Positions 1 through 7,931 of a stretch of 21,970 bases of DNA are shown piece by piece (positions within the stretch are counted from its first letter, which is position 1; each line of letters starts with the position of its first letter). The DNA lies in NCBI GenBank assembly GCA_964389005.1, contig CAYMCV010000034.1, positions 1 to 21,970 on the forward strand. The letters run 5' to 3'. The notes beneath the pieces are model-generated. The model saw only the letters and a list, made by a program, of their open reading frames with translations, was not told the DNA's origin and did no database searches. The stretch is from CAYMCV01 sp964389005. GTDB taxonomy: Bacteria; Bacillota; Clostridia; Lachnospirales; Lachnospiraceae. The position numbers were made by a program, and so were the translations under genes.

Positions 1-1559
1 CCTGCGCCAAAATCGTTACATTTCTTAATAATCTTGCTCACTTCCGGTCTTCTGAACAAACGCTGAATCTTACGTTCTGTGGGCGGATTTCCTTTCTGAA
101 CTTCGGCACCGCAAGTCTCGATGGAAGCTTCCGTATGCACTTTGGAAGACCCTGTCGCACCACCGCAGCCATCACGTCCGGTACGTCCGCCAAGCAAGAT
201 AATGATATCACCCGGATCGGAATCCTCACGAATGACACTCTTTCTCGGAGCAGCACCCATAACCGCACCGATTTCCATACGTTTCGCAACATAATTGGGG
301 TGATAAATTTCCTTCACCAGTCCTGTTGCCAAACCAATCTGATTTCCATAAGAAGAATAACCCGATGCCGCACCGCGAACAAGTTTCTTCTGTGATAATT
401 TACCTTTTAGCGTCTGCTCCACAGATACGGTCGGATCCGCCGCTCCGGTCACACGCATCGCCTGATAAACATACGTACGTCCCGACAAGGGATCTCTGAT
501 TGCACCGCCGAGGCAAGTTGCAGCGCCGCCGAACGGTTCGATTTCCGTGGGATGGTTGTGTGTTTCATTTTTAAAATTAATCAGCCACTCCTCTGTTACG
601 CTACCTTTTCCGTCATGGTGATCAACCGCAATCGGTACAACAATGGAGCAGGCGTTAATCTCATTGGATTTCTCCATATCTTCCAGTTTGCCGTCTTTTT
701 TCAGTTTGCGCATCGCAATCAATGCCAAATCCATGAGACACACGAATTTGTCCTCTCTGCCCGCAAACAATTCTTCTCTGGTGGTCAAGTAATCCTGATA
801 TGCGTTTTCAAGCGGTGTTCTGTAAAATCCGTCCGTAAACTCCACGTTCTGAAGTTCTGTCGAAAATGTGGTGTGACGACAATGATCTGACCAATAGGTA
901 TCCAATACTTTGATCTCGGTCATGCTCGGATTACGCTTCTCCTCATTCAGGAAATAATCCCTGATATAACTAAAATCCGTATAGGTCATCGCTAAGCCGA
1001 GAGAGTTGTATAACTCCTTCAATTCACGCTCCGACATGGTCGTAAATGCATCAACAATCGCAACATCCTCAGGGTCATTGTACTGTGTAACCAGTGTATC
1101 CGGCTTCTTCATACCGGTTTCACGCGAATCAACGGGATTAATACAGTATGCTTTAATTCTGTTAAATTCTTCATCGGTTATCTTCCCTGTTATTACATAG
1201 GTAACCGCTGTCTTGATAATCGGCTCCTCATTCTCATCCAAAAACTGTACACACTGAACCGCGGAGTCAGCACGTTGATCATATTGTCCCGGAAGATACT
1301 CCACAGAAAAAACTCTGTCATCGGCGTTCAATTCCAAATTCTCTTCAAACAATTTGTCCACGGGTGGTTCCGAAAAAACCTTTCGACACGCTTCCGTAAA
1401 AATGGCATCGCTGATATTCTCAATATCATAACGTATCAAGACACGAACGTTCTCAACTCCGCCGATTCGCAAATAACTTCCGATGTCTTCTGTCAGTTCT
1501 CTCGTTTTTAACGCAAAATCCTCTTTCTTCTCCACATAAATACGCCTAACTGATCCCAT
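1..1559 (-). CDS. purL: Phosphoribosylformylglycinamidine synthase, large fused type (5' part only)
   Basis: PurL converts FGAR, glutamine and ATP to FGAM in step 4 of cytosolic purine synthesis. The 519 codons present read without interruption and the gene runs off the left edge, so the glutaminase domain expected at the C-terminus of the ~1250-aa fused form is not seen. Visible signatures are DTYWSDHCRH (residues 220-229), NETHNHPTEIEPFGG (331-345) and GRTGRDGCGGATGSS (458-472), with the ligand-binding and ATP-binding character of this family. The N-terminal part (VSFRIPVDKL-like region around 60-70, FLPGQ-like YLPGQYDQRADSA at 89-100) matches clostridial fused PurL as I remember it. The ATG at 1559 has GGAGG at 1570-1574, 10 nt upstream. 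It has its own promoter, so it is not transcribed with the purE-M-N-D genes about 13 kb away. Identification is firm. Confidence 0.96.
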   Translation of the reverse strand, partial: MGSVRRIYVEKKEDFALKTRELTEDIGSYLRIGGVENVRVLIRYDIENISDAIFTEACRKVFSEPPVDKLFEENLELNADDRVFSVEYLPGQYDQRADSAVQCVQFLDENEEPIIKTAVTYVITGKITDEEFNRIKAYCINPVDSRETGMKKPDTLVTQYNDPEDVAIVDAFTTMSERELKELYNSLGLAMTYTDFSYIRDYFLNEEKRNPSMTEIKVLDTYWSDHCRHTTFSTELQNVEFTDGFYRTPLENAYQDYLTTREELFAGREDKFVCLMDLALIAMRKLKKDGKLEDMEKSNEINACSIVVPIAVDHHDGKGSVTEEWLINFKNETHNHPTEIEPFGGAATCLGGAIRDPLSGRTYVYQAMRVTGAADPTVSVEQTLKGKLSQKKLVRGAASGYSSYGNQIGLATGLVKEIYHPNYVAKRMEIGAVMGAAPRKSVIREDSDPGDIIILLGGRTGRDGCGGATGSSKVHTEASIETCGAEVQKGNPPTERKIQRLFRRPEVSKIIKKCNDFGA

Positions 1560-1623
1560 GCTTGTGTATCCTCCATAAGTTTACTCTGAGCAATGACGTG
1601 TATTGTTTCACGCACACTGTTCA

Positions 1624-1651
1624 TTATACCGATATTTTTTTTCTTTTTCAA
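1624..1651 (-). promoter_or_regulatory. Sigma-A type promoter of purL
   Basis: On the minus strand, TTGAAA (1646-1651) is followed after 16 nt by a perfect TATAAT (1624-1629). The predicted start near 1617 leaves a leader of roughly 58 nt before the purL ATG, too short for a purine riboswitch; I see no such fold. Confidence 0.75.
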
Positions 1652-1675
1652 TGCATTATCCTCTAAAAATCACTT

Positions 1676-1702
1676 TTGAAATGCGCTCTTTTATGTTATA
1701 TT
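1676..1702 (+). promoter_or_regulatory. Possible promoter of the NYN/OST-HTH gene
   Basis: TTGAAA (1676-1681) and TATATT (1697-1702) are separated by 15 nt, shorter than ideal. It would start transcription about 70 nt upstream of the ATG at 1779. It diverges from the purL promoter. Confidence 0.4.
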
Positions 1703-1778
1703 GAATAAGGATGTTGCAAAGTTTGGTCACTGTATGATACAGCAACAACAAATTGCACACAGAATTGGAGATTACCTT

Positions 1779-2792
1779 ATGGATGATAAGAATTTTGCGT
1801 TACTGATTGATGCAGATAACATTTCCGCCAAGTATGTTAAGTTAATATTGGATGAACTTACCAAATACGGCAATGTTACATACAAAAGAGTCTACGGCGA
1901 CTTGACACGTTCCAACAACCGTGCATGGAAAGACGCGCTTCTTGCGCACTCCATTAACCCGGTACAGCAATACAATTATACAACAGGCAAGAATTCCACC
2001 GACTCCGCTATGATTATCGATGCCATGGACATTCTTTACTCGGGACATGTCGACGGCTTCGCTCTTGCTTCGAGTGACAGTGATTTTACACGTCTTGCGG
2101 TTCGCTTGCGCGAGTCCGGTATGACGGTCATCGGTATGGGTGAAAGTAAGACGCCGAAACCGTTTCAGGTATCCTGCGAACGTTTTGTTTTTCTTGACTT
2201 GGTATCCGATGACAGCCTTGATGAGGCTCCTTCGGAACTGTCACAAACAGAAGTTGCAGACGCCAAGAAGGAAGACCCCGTTACCTCGTTACCCGTTATT
2301 GAGAATACCATCATCAAGATTATTTCCGATAACGGCGTGAATGCCACCAGCATGGACATCGGCGAACTCGGCAGTCGTATCACTAAATTTTATCCGTCTT
2401 TTGATATTCGTAATTACGGTTACACGAAATTCTCGAAATTTTTGGAACAATTTCATTCCTTGCGCCTCGATTACGGTGAAACCGGCGTTACGGCACTTCT
2501 TTGCGAAACGACGCTTTCTCTGGAATCCATTGAAACAACCGCGATTTCCATATTGGAAGCGACACCAAAAAAGAGCCTGAATATCGGGGAATTGAATCGT
2601 CGATTGCTCAAAGAATATCCGGATTTTAACATCCAGAATTACGGATACACAAGATTAACCAAGATGCTGCAAGAATTCAAAGGTCTTCGTGTCGGTGCCT
2701 TGAACAGTGTATCTCTTGCAACCAAAACCAAAGAGCCCGTTACCAAGACCAAACTTCGGGAAACCTTACCAACCAAGAAGAAATCTATATAA
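1779..2792 (+). CDS. NYN-domain (PIN-like) predicted RNase with two OST-HTH/LOTUS domains
   Basis: The 337-aa protein starts with a NYN/DUF88 domain (about 5-140). Likely metal-binding acidic residues are D11 and D13 in LLIDADN, D75 in NSTDSAMIIDAMD, and D100 and D102 in ASSDSDF. A short acidic linker follows, then two OST-HTH/LOTUS modules at about 171-243 and 250-316, each with the diagnostic NYGYTKF/NYGYTRL helix region (FDIRNYGYTKFSKFL and FNIQNYGYTRLTKML). The tail is lysine-rich. NYN domains are predicted endoribonucleases and OST-HTH domains bind RNA, so the inferred role is RNA cleavage or RNA control; the target is unknown. The ATG at 1779 is chosen because GGAG lies 8 nt upstream and the domain begins right there; an in-frame TTG at 1701 and ATG at 1734 lack comparable sites. 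It is the only plus-strand protein gene in the window and is monocistronic, closed by a strong terminator. Confidence 0.9.
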   Translation: MDDKNFALLIDADNISAKYVKLILDELTKYGNVTYKRVYGDLTRSNNRAWKDALLAHSINPVQQYNYTTGKNSTDSAMIIDAMDILYSGHVDGFALASSDSDFTRLAVRLRESGMTVIGMGESKTPKPFQVSCERFVFLDLVSDDSLDEAPSELSQTEVADAKKEDPVTSLPVIENTIIKIISDNGVNATSMDIGELGSRITKFYPSFDIRNYGYTKFSKFLEQFHSLRLDYGETGVTALLCETTLSLESIETTAISILEATPKKSLNIGELNRRLLKEYPDFNIQNYGYTRLTKMLQEFKGLRVGALNSVSLATKTKEPVTKTKLRETLPTKKKSI

Positions 2793-2808
2793 CAAACCAT
2801 GTTACATA

Positions 2809-2837
2809 ACAAAACGGGCGCCAAGCGCCCGTTTTGT
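2809..2837. terminator. Bidirectional rho-independent terminator between convergent genes
   Basis: A perfect 13-bp stem, ACAAAACGGGCGC / GCGCCCGTTTTGT, closes a CAA loop. The GC core is flanked by an A-run on one side and a T-run on the other, so it can work for both the plus-strand NYN gene (stop 2792) and the minus-strand TetR gene (stop 2856). Confidence 0.93.
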
Positions 2838-2855
2838 AGTCTGTATGAGTAATCT

Positions 2856-3440
2856 CTATCCTTCCATAACCAAACTGCCCATAATATAAGCCAACTCCTT
2901 GTTCACCGCATCCGAAGTGATTCCTGCAGTCTGCGACATAATCTTCATTCCCTCAATCGCATACATCATATTGCGTGCCGCCAGAAGCGGATATTCACAT
3001 GCAAATTCTCCCGATTCCACACCGCGTTCAATCAATTTTTCAATTACGCGCACCGAAATCTCAAACTGCTTTTTGACACCGGTGTCTTCCTTGAGACTCA
3101 TTCGTTCAAAGGAATACTCGTAATTTGCAACTGCAAGACTGTCATTTTTACGTAAAATCTCTGTTTTCTGTGCTTTCAAAAAAACTGTCAGAATATCGGC
3201 AATACTACTCCCGTTTGTCAATTCCTTTGCCAACTGATCGTCTGTCTCATTTGCATCCATTTTCAGAATATCCGAAAATATAGCAGCAGTACCGTCGTAA
3301 TACAGATACAAACCACCTCTGCTGATATCACATGCTTCTACAATATCCTTCATTGTGACATTCTTGTATCCCTTTGCCACAAAAACAGCCCGTGACTTCT
3401 GTAAAATAAATTGTTTCTTCTGCGCGGATTTATCTCCCAT
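2856..3440 (-). CDS. TetR/AcrR-family transcriptional regulator
   Basis: The protein is 194 aa, the usual length for the family. The N-terminal helix-turn-helix is clear: ILQKSRAVFVAKGYKNVTM followed by KDIVEACDISRGGLYLYY at about residues 11-50. The C-terminal ligand/dimer domain is all-helical and not diagnostic of a ligand. One oddity is in the recognition region, where the usual Y-F-x-S/N-K-E-x-L reads YYDGTAAIF, so the common lysine is missing. The ATG at 3440 is preferred over an in-frame TTG at 3452 because that TTG overlaps the ribosome site GGAGGG (3445-3450). It sits downstream of an unknown gene and the hybrid kinase on the same strand, and no obvious efflux or target gene is adjacent, so its regulon cannot be named. 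Confidence 0.9.
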   Translation of the reverse strand: MGDKSAQKKQFILQKSRAVFVAKGYKNVTMKDIVEACDISRGGLYLYYDGTAAIFSDILKMDANETDDQLAKELTNGSSIADILTVFLKAQKTEILRKNDSLAVANYEYSFERMSLKEDTGVKKQFEISVRVIEKLIERGVESGEFACEYPLLAARNMMYAIEGMKIMSQTAGITSDAVNKELAYIMGSLVMEG

Positions 3441-3450
3441 CTTACCCTCC

Positions 3451-3474
3451 AATGTACATTTAGTTTCTTATGTA
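3451..3474. promoter_or_regulatory. Candidate operator of the TetR gene
   Basis: Just upstream of the ribosome site lie a perfect 10-bp palindrome AATGTACATT (3451-3460) and, overlapping it, an inverted repeat TACAT-N10-ATGTA (3455-3474). Position and symmetry suit autoregulation by the TetR protein, but no second copy was found to support this. Confidence 0.35.
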
Positions 3475-3508
3475 TTTATCACGCATTGCTATTACACATA
3501 TGCCAATC

Positions 3509-3967
3509 TCACTTGACCGATTTATCCCAAAAATCAATTAATTCTCTCATCTTTTCAACAACTCGAAGAAGAATCCCATTGGCTACTCCTTCTTGCCAAA
3601 CCGTTCCTTTTGTCATCCCGCGCATCACATATTTCGAAAGGATGCCGCCCAAAAGATCCATATCCGTAATCATGGCTCTTTGAATCATCCGAAGTTCATC
3701 CTGTGCATCTCTCATCTGATACTTCACATAGATATATGCGTAATTGCGGTTCATGAACTTCGTCTTCTGTGCCGTTTTGACAAAGTTTAAAAGCGTACCG
3801 TCATAAATCGGAACCGACATGGAAAGCTTCATATCACCATCGCCGCTATAGGTCCCCATGACTTTCTTTCCGGATTGCTCTCCAAGCCATGACAAGTATT
3901 TGCTCAATTGATTCACATCATCCCGGTATTCCTCAATCACACGTTCCACTGTCAGTCGTTCTTCCAT
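3509..3967 (-). CDS. Conserved protein of unknown function, 152 aa
   Basis: I do not recognise a named function. The protein is soluble, begins MEERLTVERVIEEYRDDVNQLSKYLSWL, and looks like a family I associate with Lachnospiraceae genomes. It has charged helices at both ends and a central segment with VPIYDGTLLNFVKTAQKTKFMNRNY and a following YVKYQMRDAQDE stretch. There is no signal peptide, membrane segment or obvious catalytic motif. The start at 3967 is chosen over ATG 3973 because GGAGG (3974-3978) abuts the upstream ATG, while it lies 6 nt from the chosen one. It lies between the hybrid kinase (83 nt upstream) and the TetR gene (68 nt downstream). No strong promoter or terminator separates them, so cotranscription is possible but unproven. 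Confidence 0.8.
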   Translation of the reverse strand: MEERLTVERVIEEYRDDVNQLSKYLSWLGEQSGKKVMGTYSGDGDMKLSMSVPIYDGTLLNFVKTAQKTKFMNRNYAYIYVKYQMRDAQDELRMIQRAMITDMDLLGGILSKYVMRGMTKGTVWQEGVANGILLRVVEKMRELIDFWDKSVK

Positions 3968-4049
3968 CGACATCCTCCAAAGCCTCTGCGCTCATATCGT
4001 AATCATACCATAAATGACATAAAAGTACAGTGTTTACGGTAAATATCCG

Positions 4050-6860
4050 TTACAATTGCAAAAGTTGTTGTACAAATTGCTTTGCTTCATCATATTCAAA
4101 ACTGCGTACCGACGTTTTGGTCTTTTCCAAAAGTACACGTTTACTCTCACTCATTCTATATGACAACAAAAGTTTGACTTTTTTCTCTGCCTCTTTTTGT
4201 TCCAGCATATCCAAACTTCCGCTCAACGAAAGCAGTTGTGAGATAAACTCGTCCTTTGTCATCTCAATGTCTTGGATATCGATGACTTCCTGCATTTCAA
4301 TTCCGTTTTCCACCAATACGAATTTGATGTTTGCAAGCAATAATTGATACTGTTCAAAAAAGTATTCTGCACCGTCTTCGATTACGCCGATGTTACCTTC
4401 TCTTGCCGCCATCTCTTGTATTTTGGCCAGTTCCGACAGTTTCATGGCACCGATTCCTGCCGTCAATCCTTTCAGCGCGTGCGTGTCAAAAACATAATCA
4501 TCATATCGCTGTTCTTCCATCTGTGCACGCATACGAATGATTTGCCCGGCACCATCATCATAGATATATTTCAATATCTGTATATATCGACTCCTATTAT
4601 TGCCGTAATTCTCCATGCCTTTGGTTACATCAACATCCGGAATGACAATCGGCTTTCCGAGTGTGATTTTGGGATTCTTTCTGTCAACACAATGAATTAG
4701 ATCGTTGGACAGATATTTCTTCAGAATCAACTCCAAAACTTTCAGATCCATTGGTTTGGAAATATAGTCCTGGAAACCGTTCTGTAAAAACATCTCTCTG
4801 GAGCCACGAATTGCATTCGCCGTCAGCGCAACAATCGGTGTAGAACGTGTTGTCTTGTCGTCCATCTCACGAATATGCTTTACGGTCTCGATTCCGTCCA
4901 TGATTGGCATCATCTGATCCATCAATATGAGATGATAGTGTTTGTTTCTGACTTTCTCAAGACATTCTTCGCCGCTCAATGCCGTATCCACACGAATCTG
5001 ATACATTGCAAGTATCCCTTGAATTACTTTGATATTGGTCACATTATCGTCAACAGCGAGTACTCTTGCCAATGGCGCTATAAATGTCTCATCGCCACTG
5101 ATTTCTTCTTCCTCATTGTCAGATTTCAATAATTTGTAATCCCCTGTCGGCGAGTAATCCACAATTCCCTGATAAAAATAGAATGAAAATATGCTGCCTT
5201 CTCCGTAGGTACTCTTGACGGAAATCGCACCGCCCATACTCTCAACCAGGCGCTTGCTGATTGCAAGTCCCAATCCCGTACCTTCAATTGTCCGATTCTT
5301 AATCATATCCGCACGCTGAAAACTGTTGAACAAATTGTTGATTCCCTCAGGACTGATTCCGCAACCCGTATCTTCAACCGATGCACGAATGAGCGCAAGC
5401 CCGTTCTGCATCTCCCAGTCAATGTTCATTTTTACGAATCCGCTCTGTGTGTACTTCACCGCATTACTTAAGATATTGGTAAAAATTTGTCTGATATGCG
5501 TTTCGTCACCGCGAAGCAGTAACGGAATCGTTTCTTTGACATGAACCTCAAATGCAATTCCCTTCTCCTCGAGTTTGCCGGCAATCATACTCGTGATGTC
5601 TTTGATGGTATAGCCGATGCGGTATTCCACTTCATTGGCATTCATCTTACCGGTCTCAATCTTGGAGAAATCCAAGATATCGTTGATAATGGAAATCAGT
5701 ACATTACTGGCATTCTTAATACTGTTCGCGTATTCCTCCACCGAAGGTGAGATATCATCACGTAAAATCAGTTCCGTTGTTCCCATAATCGCATTCATGG
5801 GCGTTCTGATTTCATGAGACATATTGGCAAGGAACAACGTCTTGGCCTGATTGGCTTGCTCTGCCTGCTCCTTCAACTCAATCAAACGTTGTGTAAACTC
5901 ATACTCCTCTGTCTTGTCAAACAACCAGAGATTGTATCCCTTCAAGGTTGTTTTGTCATAAAAAGGAACCACCGATACGTTGTAACGTTTTTTTCCGATT
6001 TCCATTGTTTTCTTATTGCTGCGATAAACACGGTTAATAATATTCTTCTGTTCACGCTCCAATTTCAACTCCGGAAAAATCTCAAGTGCCACATCATTCG
6101 CATACAGTAAATCACGGCCAACATCAATGACAAAGAACCCCTCGCTGATGCTCTGAATAATGTCCTCCTTCGCCATCTGCATGGAATCAAACAATCTGTA
6201 ATGAAATACCACAAAAGTATAATACAAAAAGGCAACCAGAACACCGATGTGTGTAATGTCGAATCCGTCTGTCAGTCCAAGATAATAGAAGACCATGGCA
6301 ACAATCGGGAAAACGTATGCTATCGGCAATATTGCAATCCCGCGCACCCGTCGATTCTTGTTCACAATTTGGAATCGAATGCCCAAAATGACCTGCGTAA
6401 TAATCAATATCAGCATATATGCCAGATTGATTCGATAAAAAACGCCCTCCGAGTAGTCAAGACCGTGGTATAATTCATTCGCCACAAAAGTGATATTTTT
6501 GTAGTAAAGTCCGTGGAATTCCATGGAGAACACAATTCCGACGGAGCAAAAATCATAAATATACAGTGCACCCACCAAGATTGGGGATAATTTAATATTA
6601 CAACACCGCGCCATAAAAAGTGTCAGCATCGTCACCAAAAAAGCCATGCCGAGAAATTGAATCTTGGACGCAAGAATTGCTTCCTCGACATTCTTCGATA
6701 TGAACAGCATAAAACTTCCGGTAAAATAAATGCAGGAAGAAATCGTTGCAATCCCCAGATATTTCTGTGATTCCGACGCTTTTTCAAAATACGTGATGAG
6801 CGTAATGATAAAAGCAATTATCATTCCCAATACCGAGATCAGTAATATGGTAATATGCAT
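4050..6860 (-). CDS. 7TM hybrid sensor histidine kinase with receiver and Hpt domains
   Basis: This 936-aa membrane phosphorelay protein carries four signalling parts. Residues 1-220 hold about seven hydrophobic helices, resembling the N-terminal 7TM histidine-kinase sensor region. A PAS-like segment follows (about 230-320, SISEGFFVIDVGRDLLYAND). HisKA contains NMSHEIRTPMNAIMG with phospho-acceptor H349. HATPase_c has an N-box (N462/N466), DTGCG (497-501) and GTGLGLAIS (527-535). The receiver (598-715) has D604/D605, phospho-acceptor D648 (LMDQMMP), T680 and K702. The Hpt domain has HALKG with H794. The inferred relay is H349 to D648 to H794, then to a separate response regulator; none is encoded nearby. 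A helical extension of about 85 residues follows the Hpt domain. The ATG at 6860 has GAGGTG a few bases upstream. The sensed signal is unknown. Confidence 0.93.
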   Translation of the reverse strand: MHITILLISVLGMIIAFIITLITYFEKASESQKYLGIATISSCIYFTGSFMLFISKNVEEAILASKIQFLGMAFLVTMLTLFMARCCNIKLSPILVGALYIYDFCSVGIVFSMEFHGLYYKNITFVANELYHGLDYSEGVFYRINLAYMLILIITQVILGIRFQIVNKNRRVRGIAILPIAYVFPIVAMVFYYLGLTDGFDITHIGVLVAFLYYTFVVFHYRLFDSMQMAKEDIIQSISEGFFVIDVGRDLLYANDVALEIFPELKLEREQKNIINRVYRSNKKTMEIGKKRYNVSVVPFYDKTTLKGYNLWLFDKTEEYEFTQRLIELKEQAEQANQAKTLFLANMSHEIRTPMNAIMGTTELILRDDISPSVEEYANSIKNASNVLISIINDILDFSKIETGKMNANEVEYRIGYTIKDITSMIAGKLEEKGIAFEVHVKETIPLLLRGDETHIRQIFTNILSNAVKYTQSGFVKMNIDWEMQNGLALIRASVEDTGCGISPEGINNLFNSFQRADMIKNRTIEGTGLGLAISKRLVESMGGAISVKSTYGEGSIFSFYFYQGIVDYSPTGDYKLLKSDNEEEEISGDETFIAPLARVLAVDDNVTNIKVIQGILAMYQIRVDTALSGEECLEKVRNKHYHLILMDQMMPIMDGIETVKHIREMDDKTTRSTPIVALTANAIRGSREMFLQNGFQDYISKPMDLKVLELILKKYLSNDLIHCVDRKNPKITLGKPIVIPDVDVTKGMENYGNNRSRYIQILKYIYDDGAGQIIRMRAQMEEQRYDDYVFDTHALKGLTAGIGAMKLSELAKIQEMAAREGNIGVIEDGAEYFFEQYQLLLANIKFVLVENGIEMQEVIDIQDIEMTKDEFISQLLSLSGSLDMLEQKEAEKKVKLLLSYRMSESKRVLLEKTKTSVRSFEYDEAKQFVQQLLQL

Positions 6861-6925
6861 ATGTCACCTCATGCCAAAACAGCGCTTCTGTTGCTTGTTC
6901 ACGTCGTTATTTTCAGTCTGATTCC

Positions 6926-6954
6926 ATTATACGCAAATAAATGCTTTATGTCAA
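6926..6954 (-). promoter_or_regulatory. Perfect-consensus promoter of the hybrid kinase
   Basis: On the minus strand TTGACA (6949-6954), a 17-nt spacer and TATAAT (6926-6931) match the sigma-A consensus at all twelve positions. Transcription should start near 6919, about 60 nt before the kinase ATG. Such a strong core promoter for a sensor kinase suggests that a repressor restrains it or that post-transcriptional control applies. Confidence 0.88.
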
Positions 6955-6982
6955 AAACAAACAAAAAATAACATAGATTGCA

Positions 6983-7018
6983 ATTTTGCGCTAATATATT
7001 GTTATTTTTACGCAAAAT
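6983..7018. repeat. Inverted repeat ATTTTGCG-N20-CGCAAAAT upstream of the kinase promoter
   Basis: The 8-bp arms (6983-6990 and 7011-7018) are perfect. A related ACGCAAATAA occurs at 6931-6940 inside the kinase promoter spacer. The three copies may be binding sites for one regulator; this is inference from spacing and position. Confidence 0.4.
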
Positions 7019-7027
7019 AGTTATAGA

Positions 7028-7161
7028 TTTTAGCGGTAACAAGTAATATACTTTCATTAAAGCCGATGAGTAATCGCAAGTTGCTCATTGGTAATTCCGA
7101 AAGAATTCCCCTTTTACACAAAACAGGAAACCCGAAAACTTATGTTTTCGGGTTTCTTGTT
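7028..7161 (+). ncRNA. Candidate small structured RNA (low confidence)
   Basis: The stretch 6861-7159 contains no protein gene. Its right half is dense in hairpins: CTTT-CATT-AAAG (7051-7062), an 11-bp stem 7063-7073 / 7081-7091 with two G-U pairs, AATTC-CGAAA-GAATT (7093-7107), and a 13-bp terminator-like stem (7127-7156). A possible plus-strand promoter, TTGTTA-N17-TATAGA (6999-7027), would start transcription near 7034. The same hairpins also exist on the minus strand, and the final U-tract is weak, so this is only a candidate. Confidence 0.25.
7127..7156. terminator. Terminator hairpin just after the plsC-type gene
   Basis: GAAACCCGAAAAC (7127-7139) and GTTTTCGGGTTTC (7144-7156) form a perfect 13-bp stem with a 4-nt loop. 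On the minus strand it starts 3 nt past the acyltransferase stop and is followed by CTGTTTTGTG, so it most likely ends that transcript. It may also act on the plus strand. Confidence 0.8.
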
Positions 7162-7888
7162 ATGCAGACTTCCTTGCTTCCTCAAGTTCTGCAATTCTTG
7201 ACTCAATCAACCCGCGAACCATATCCGCAATTTCCGTGGTGTTTTTGTTTTTAAACACTTCATACGAAATCGGATTTAAGTATTCCACATATACATCACA
7301 TTTTTTGAGCGTATTCTCTGTAAATGCACGATAGGAATCATAAACAACCACCGGTACAATCGGCGCCTTTGCACGCTTGGCGACTTTGAAACTCCCCGCA
7401 TGGAATTCCTGTAAATGATTGCCGTTATCCGTATACTGGCCTTCCGGAAATACCAATATACGTTCTCCGCTCTGTACACGTTTGATCATCTCCTGTATAC
7501 ACTCCACCTGCGAACGTATATCTTCTCTGTTGATGCGAATTCCGTTAATCAAATCCATAAATTGATTGAGAATCAACATACGCGAACGTTTCTTATCAAT
7601 CAATATGCTCGCTGGCAAAGGATGTCCCTGTAATATTCCTAATGCATCATACCGCCCCTGATGATTAGCATACATAAGGTATCCTCCGTTTTTCGGTAAT
7701 CGCTCCATTCCGACCGTCTGCAATCGTATGCGTGCAATCCGATCAATCATCTTTAAAACCTTCAGTGCCAAAGCATAACACCTTTCTTCACCGTACTTTT
7801 CACGATGTACGGCATAATACTCCATCTTTGGAACATAGTAAAAAATTAAAAAGAAACTACGAAAAATTAAATAATAGAATCTAAGCAT
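7160..7888 (-). CDS. PlsC-type 1-acylglycerol-3-phosphate acyltransferase
   Basis: The 242-aa protein has the PlsC/LPLAT acyltransferase fold. The catalytic HX4D box is NHQGRYD (H76, D81), followed by a substrate block around 112-121 (GIRINRED) and FPEGQYT (147-153), then FHAGSFKVA (162-170) and APIVPV. This family acylates lysophosphatidate to phosphatidate at the membrane in phospholipid synthesis; the exact acyl acceptor cannot be told from sequence. A hydrophobic N-terminal helix (about 5-20) probably anchors it to the membrane. The ATG at 7888 has GGGAG 7 nt upstream. It is apparently monocistronic, divergent from tRNA-Trp, with a terminator directly after the stop. Confidence 0.9.
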   Translation of the reverse strand: MLRFYYLIFRSFFLIFYYVPKMEYYAVHREKYGEERCYALALKVLKMIDRIARIRLQTVGMERLPKNGGYLMYANHQGRYDALGILQGHPLPASILIDKKRSRMLILNQFMDLINGIRINREDIRSQVECIQEMIKRVQSGERILVFPEGQYTDNGNHLQEFHAGSFKVAKRAKAPIVPVVVYDSYRAFTENTLKKCDVYVEYLNPISYEVFKNKNTTEIADMVRGLIESRIAELEEARKSA

Positions 7889-7931
7889 TCCCTACTCCCT
7901 CTTCTTGCTGCAAACATTTTTCATTTTCCTC

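Noticed and set aside
1006..1511. Plus-strand frames inside purL
   Set aside because: purL reads without interruption on the minus strand with conserved motifs; the plus frames have no ribosome sites.
1560..1700. Purine riboswitch upstream of purL
   Set aside because: The leader predicted from the promoter is only about 58 nt and no three-way junction or conserved riboswitch core is visible.
7066..7254. 62-codon plus-strand frame
   Set aside because: It runs through the plsC terminator stem and into antisense plsC, with no ribosome site.
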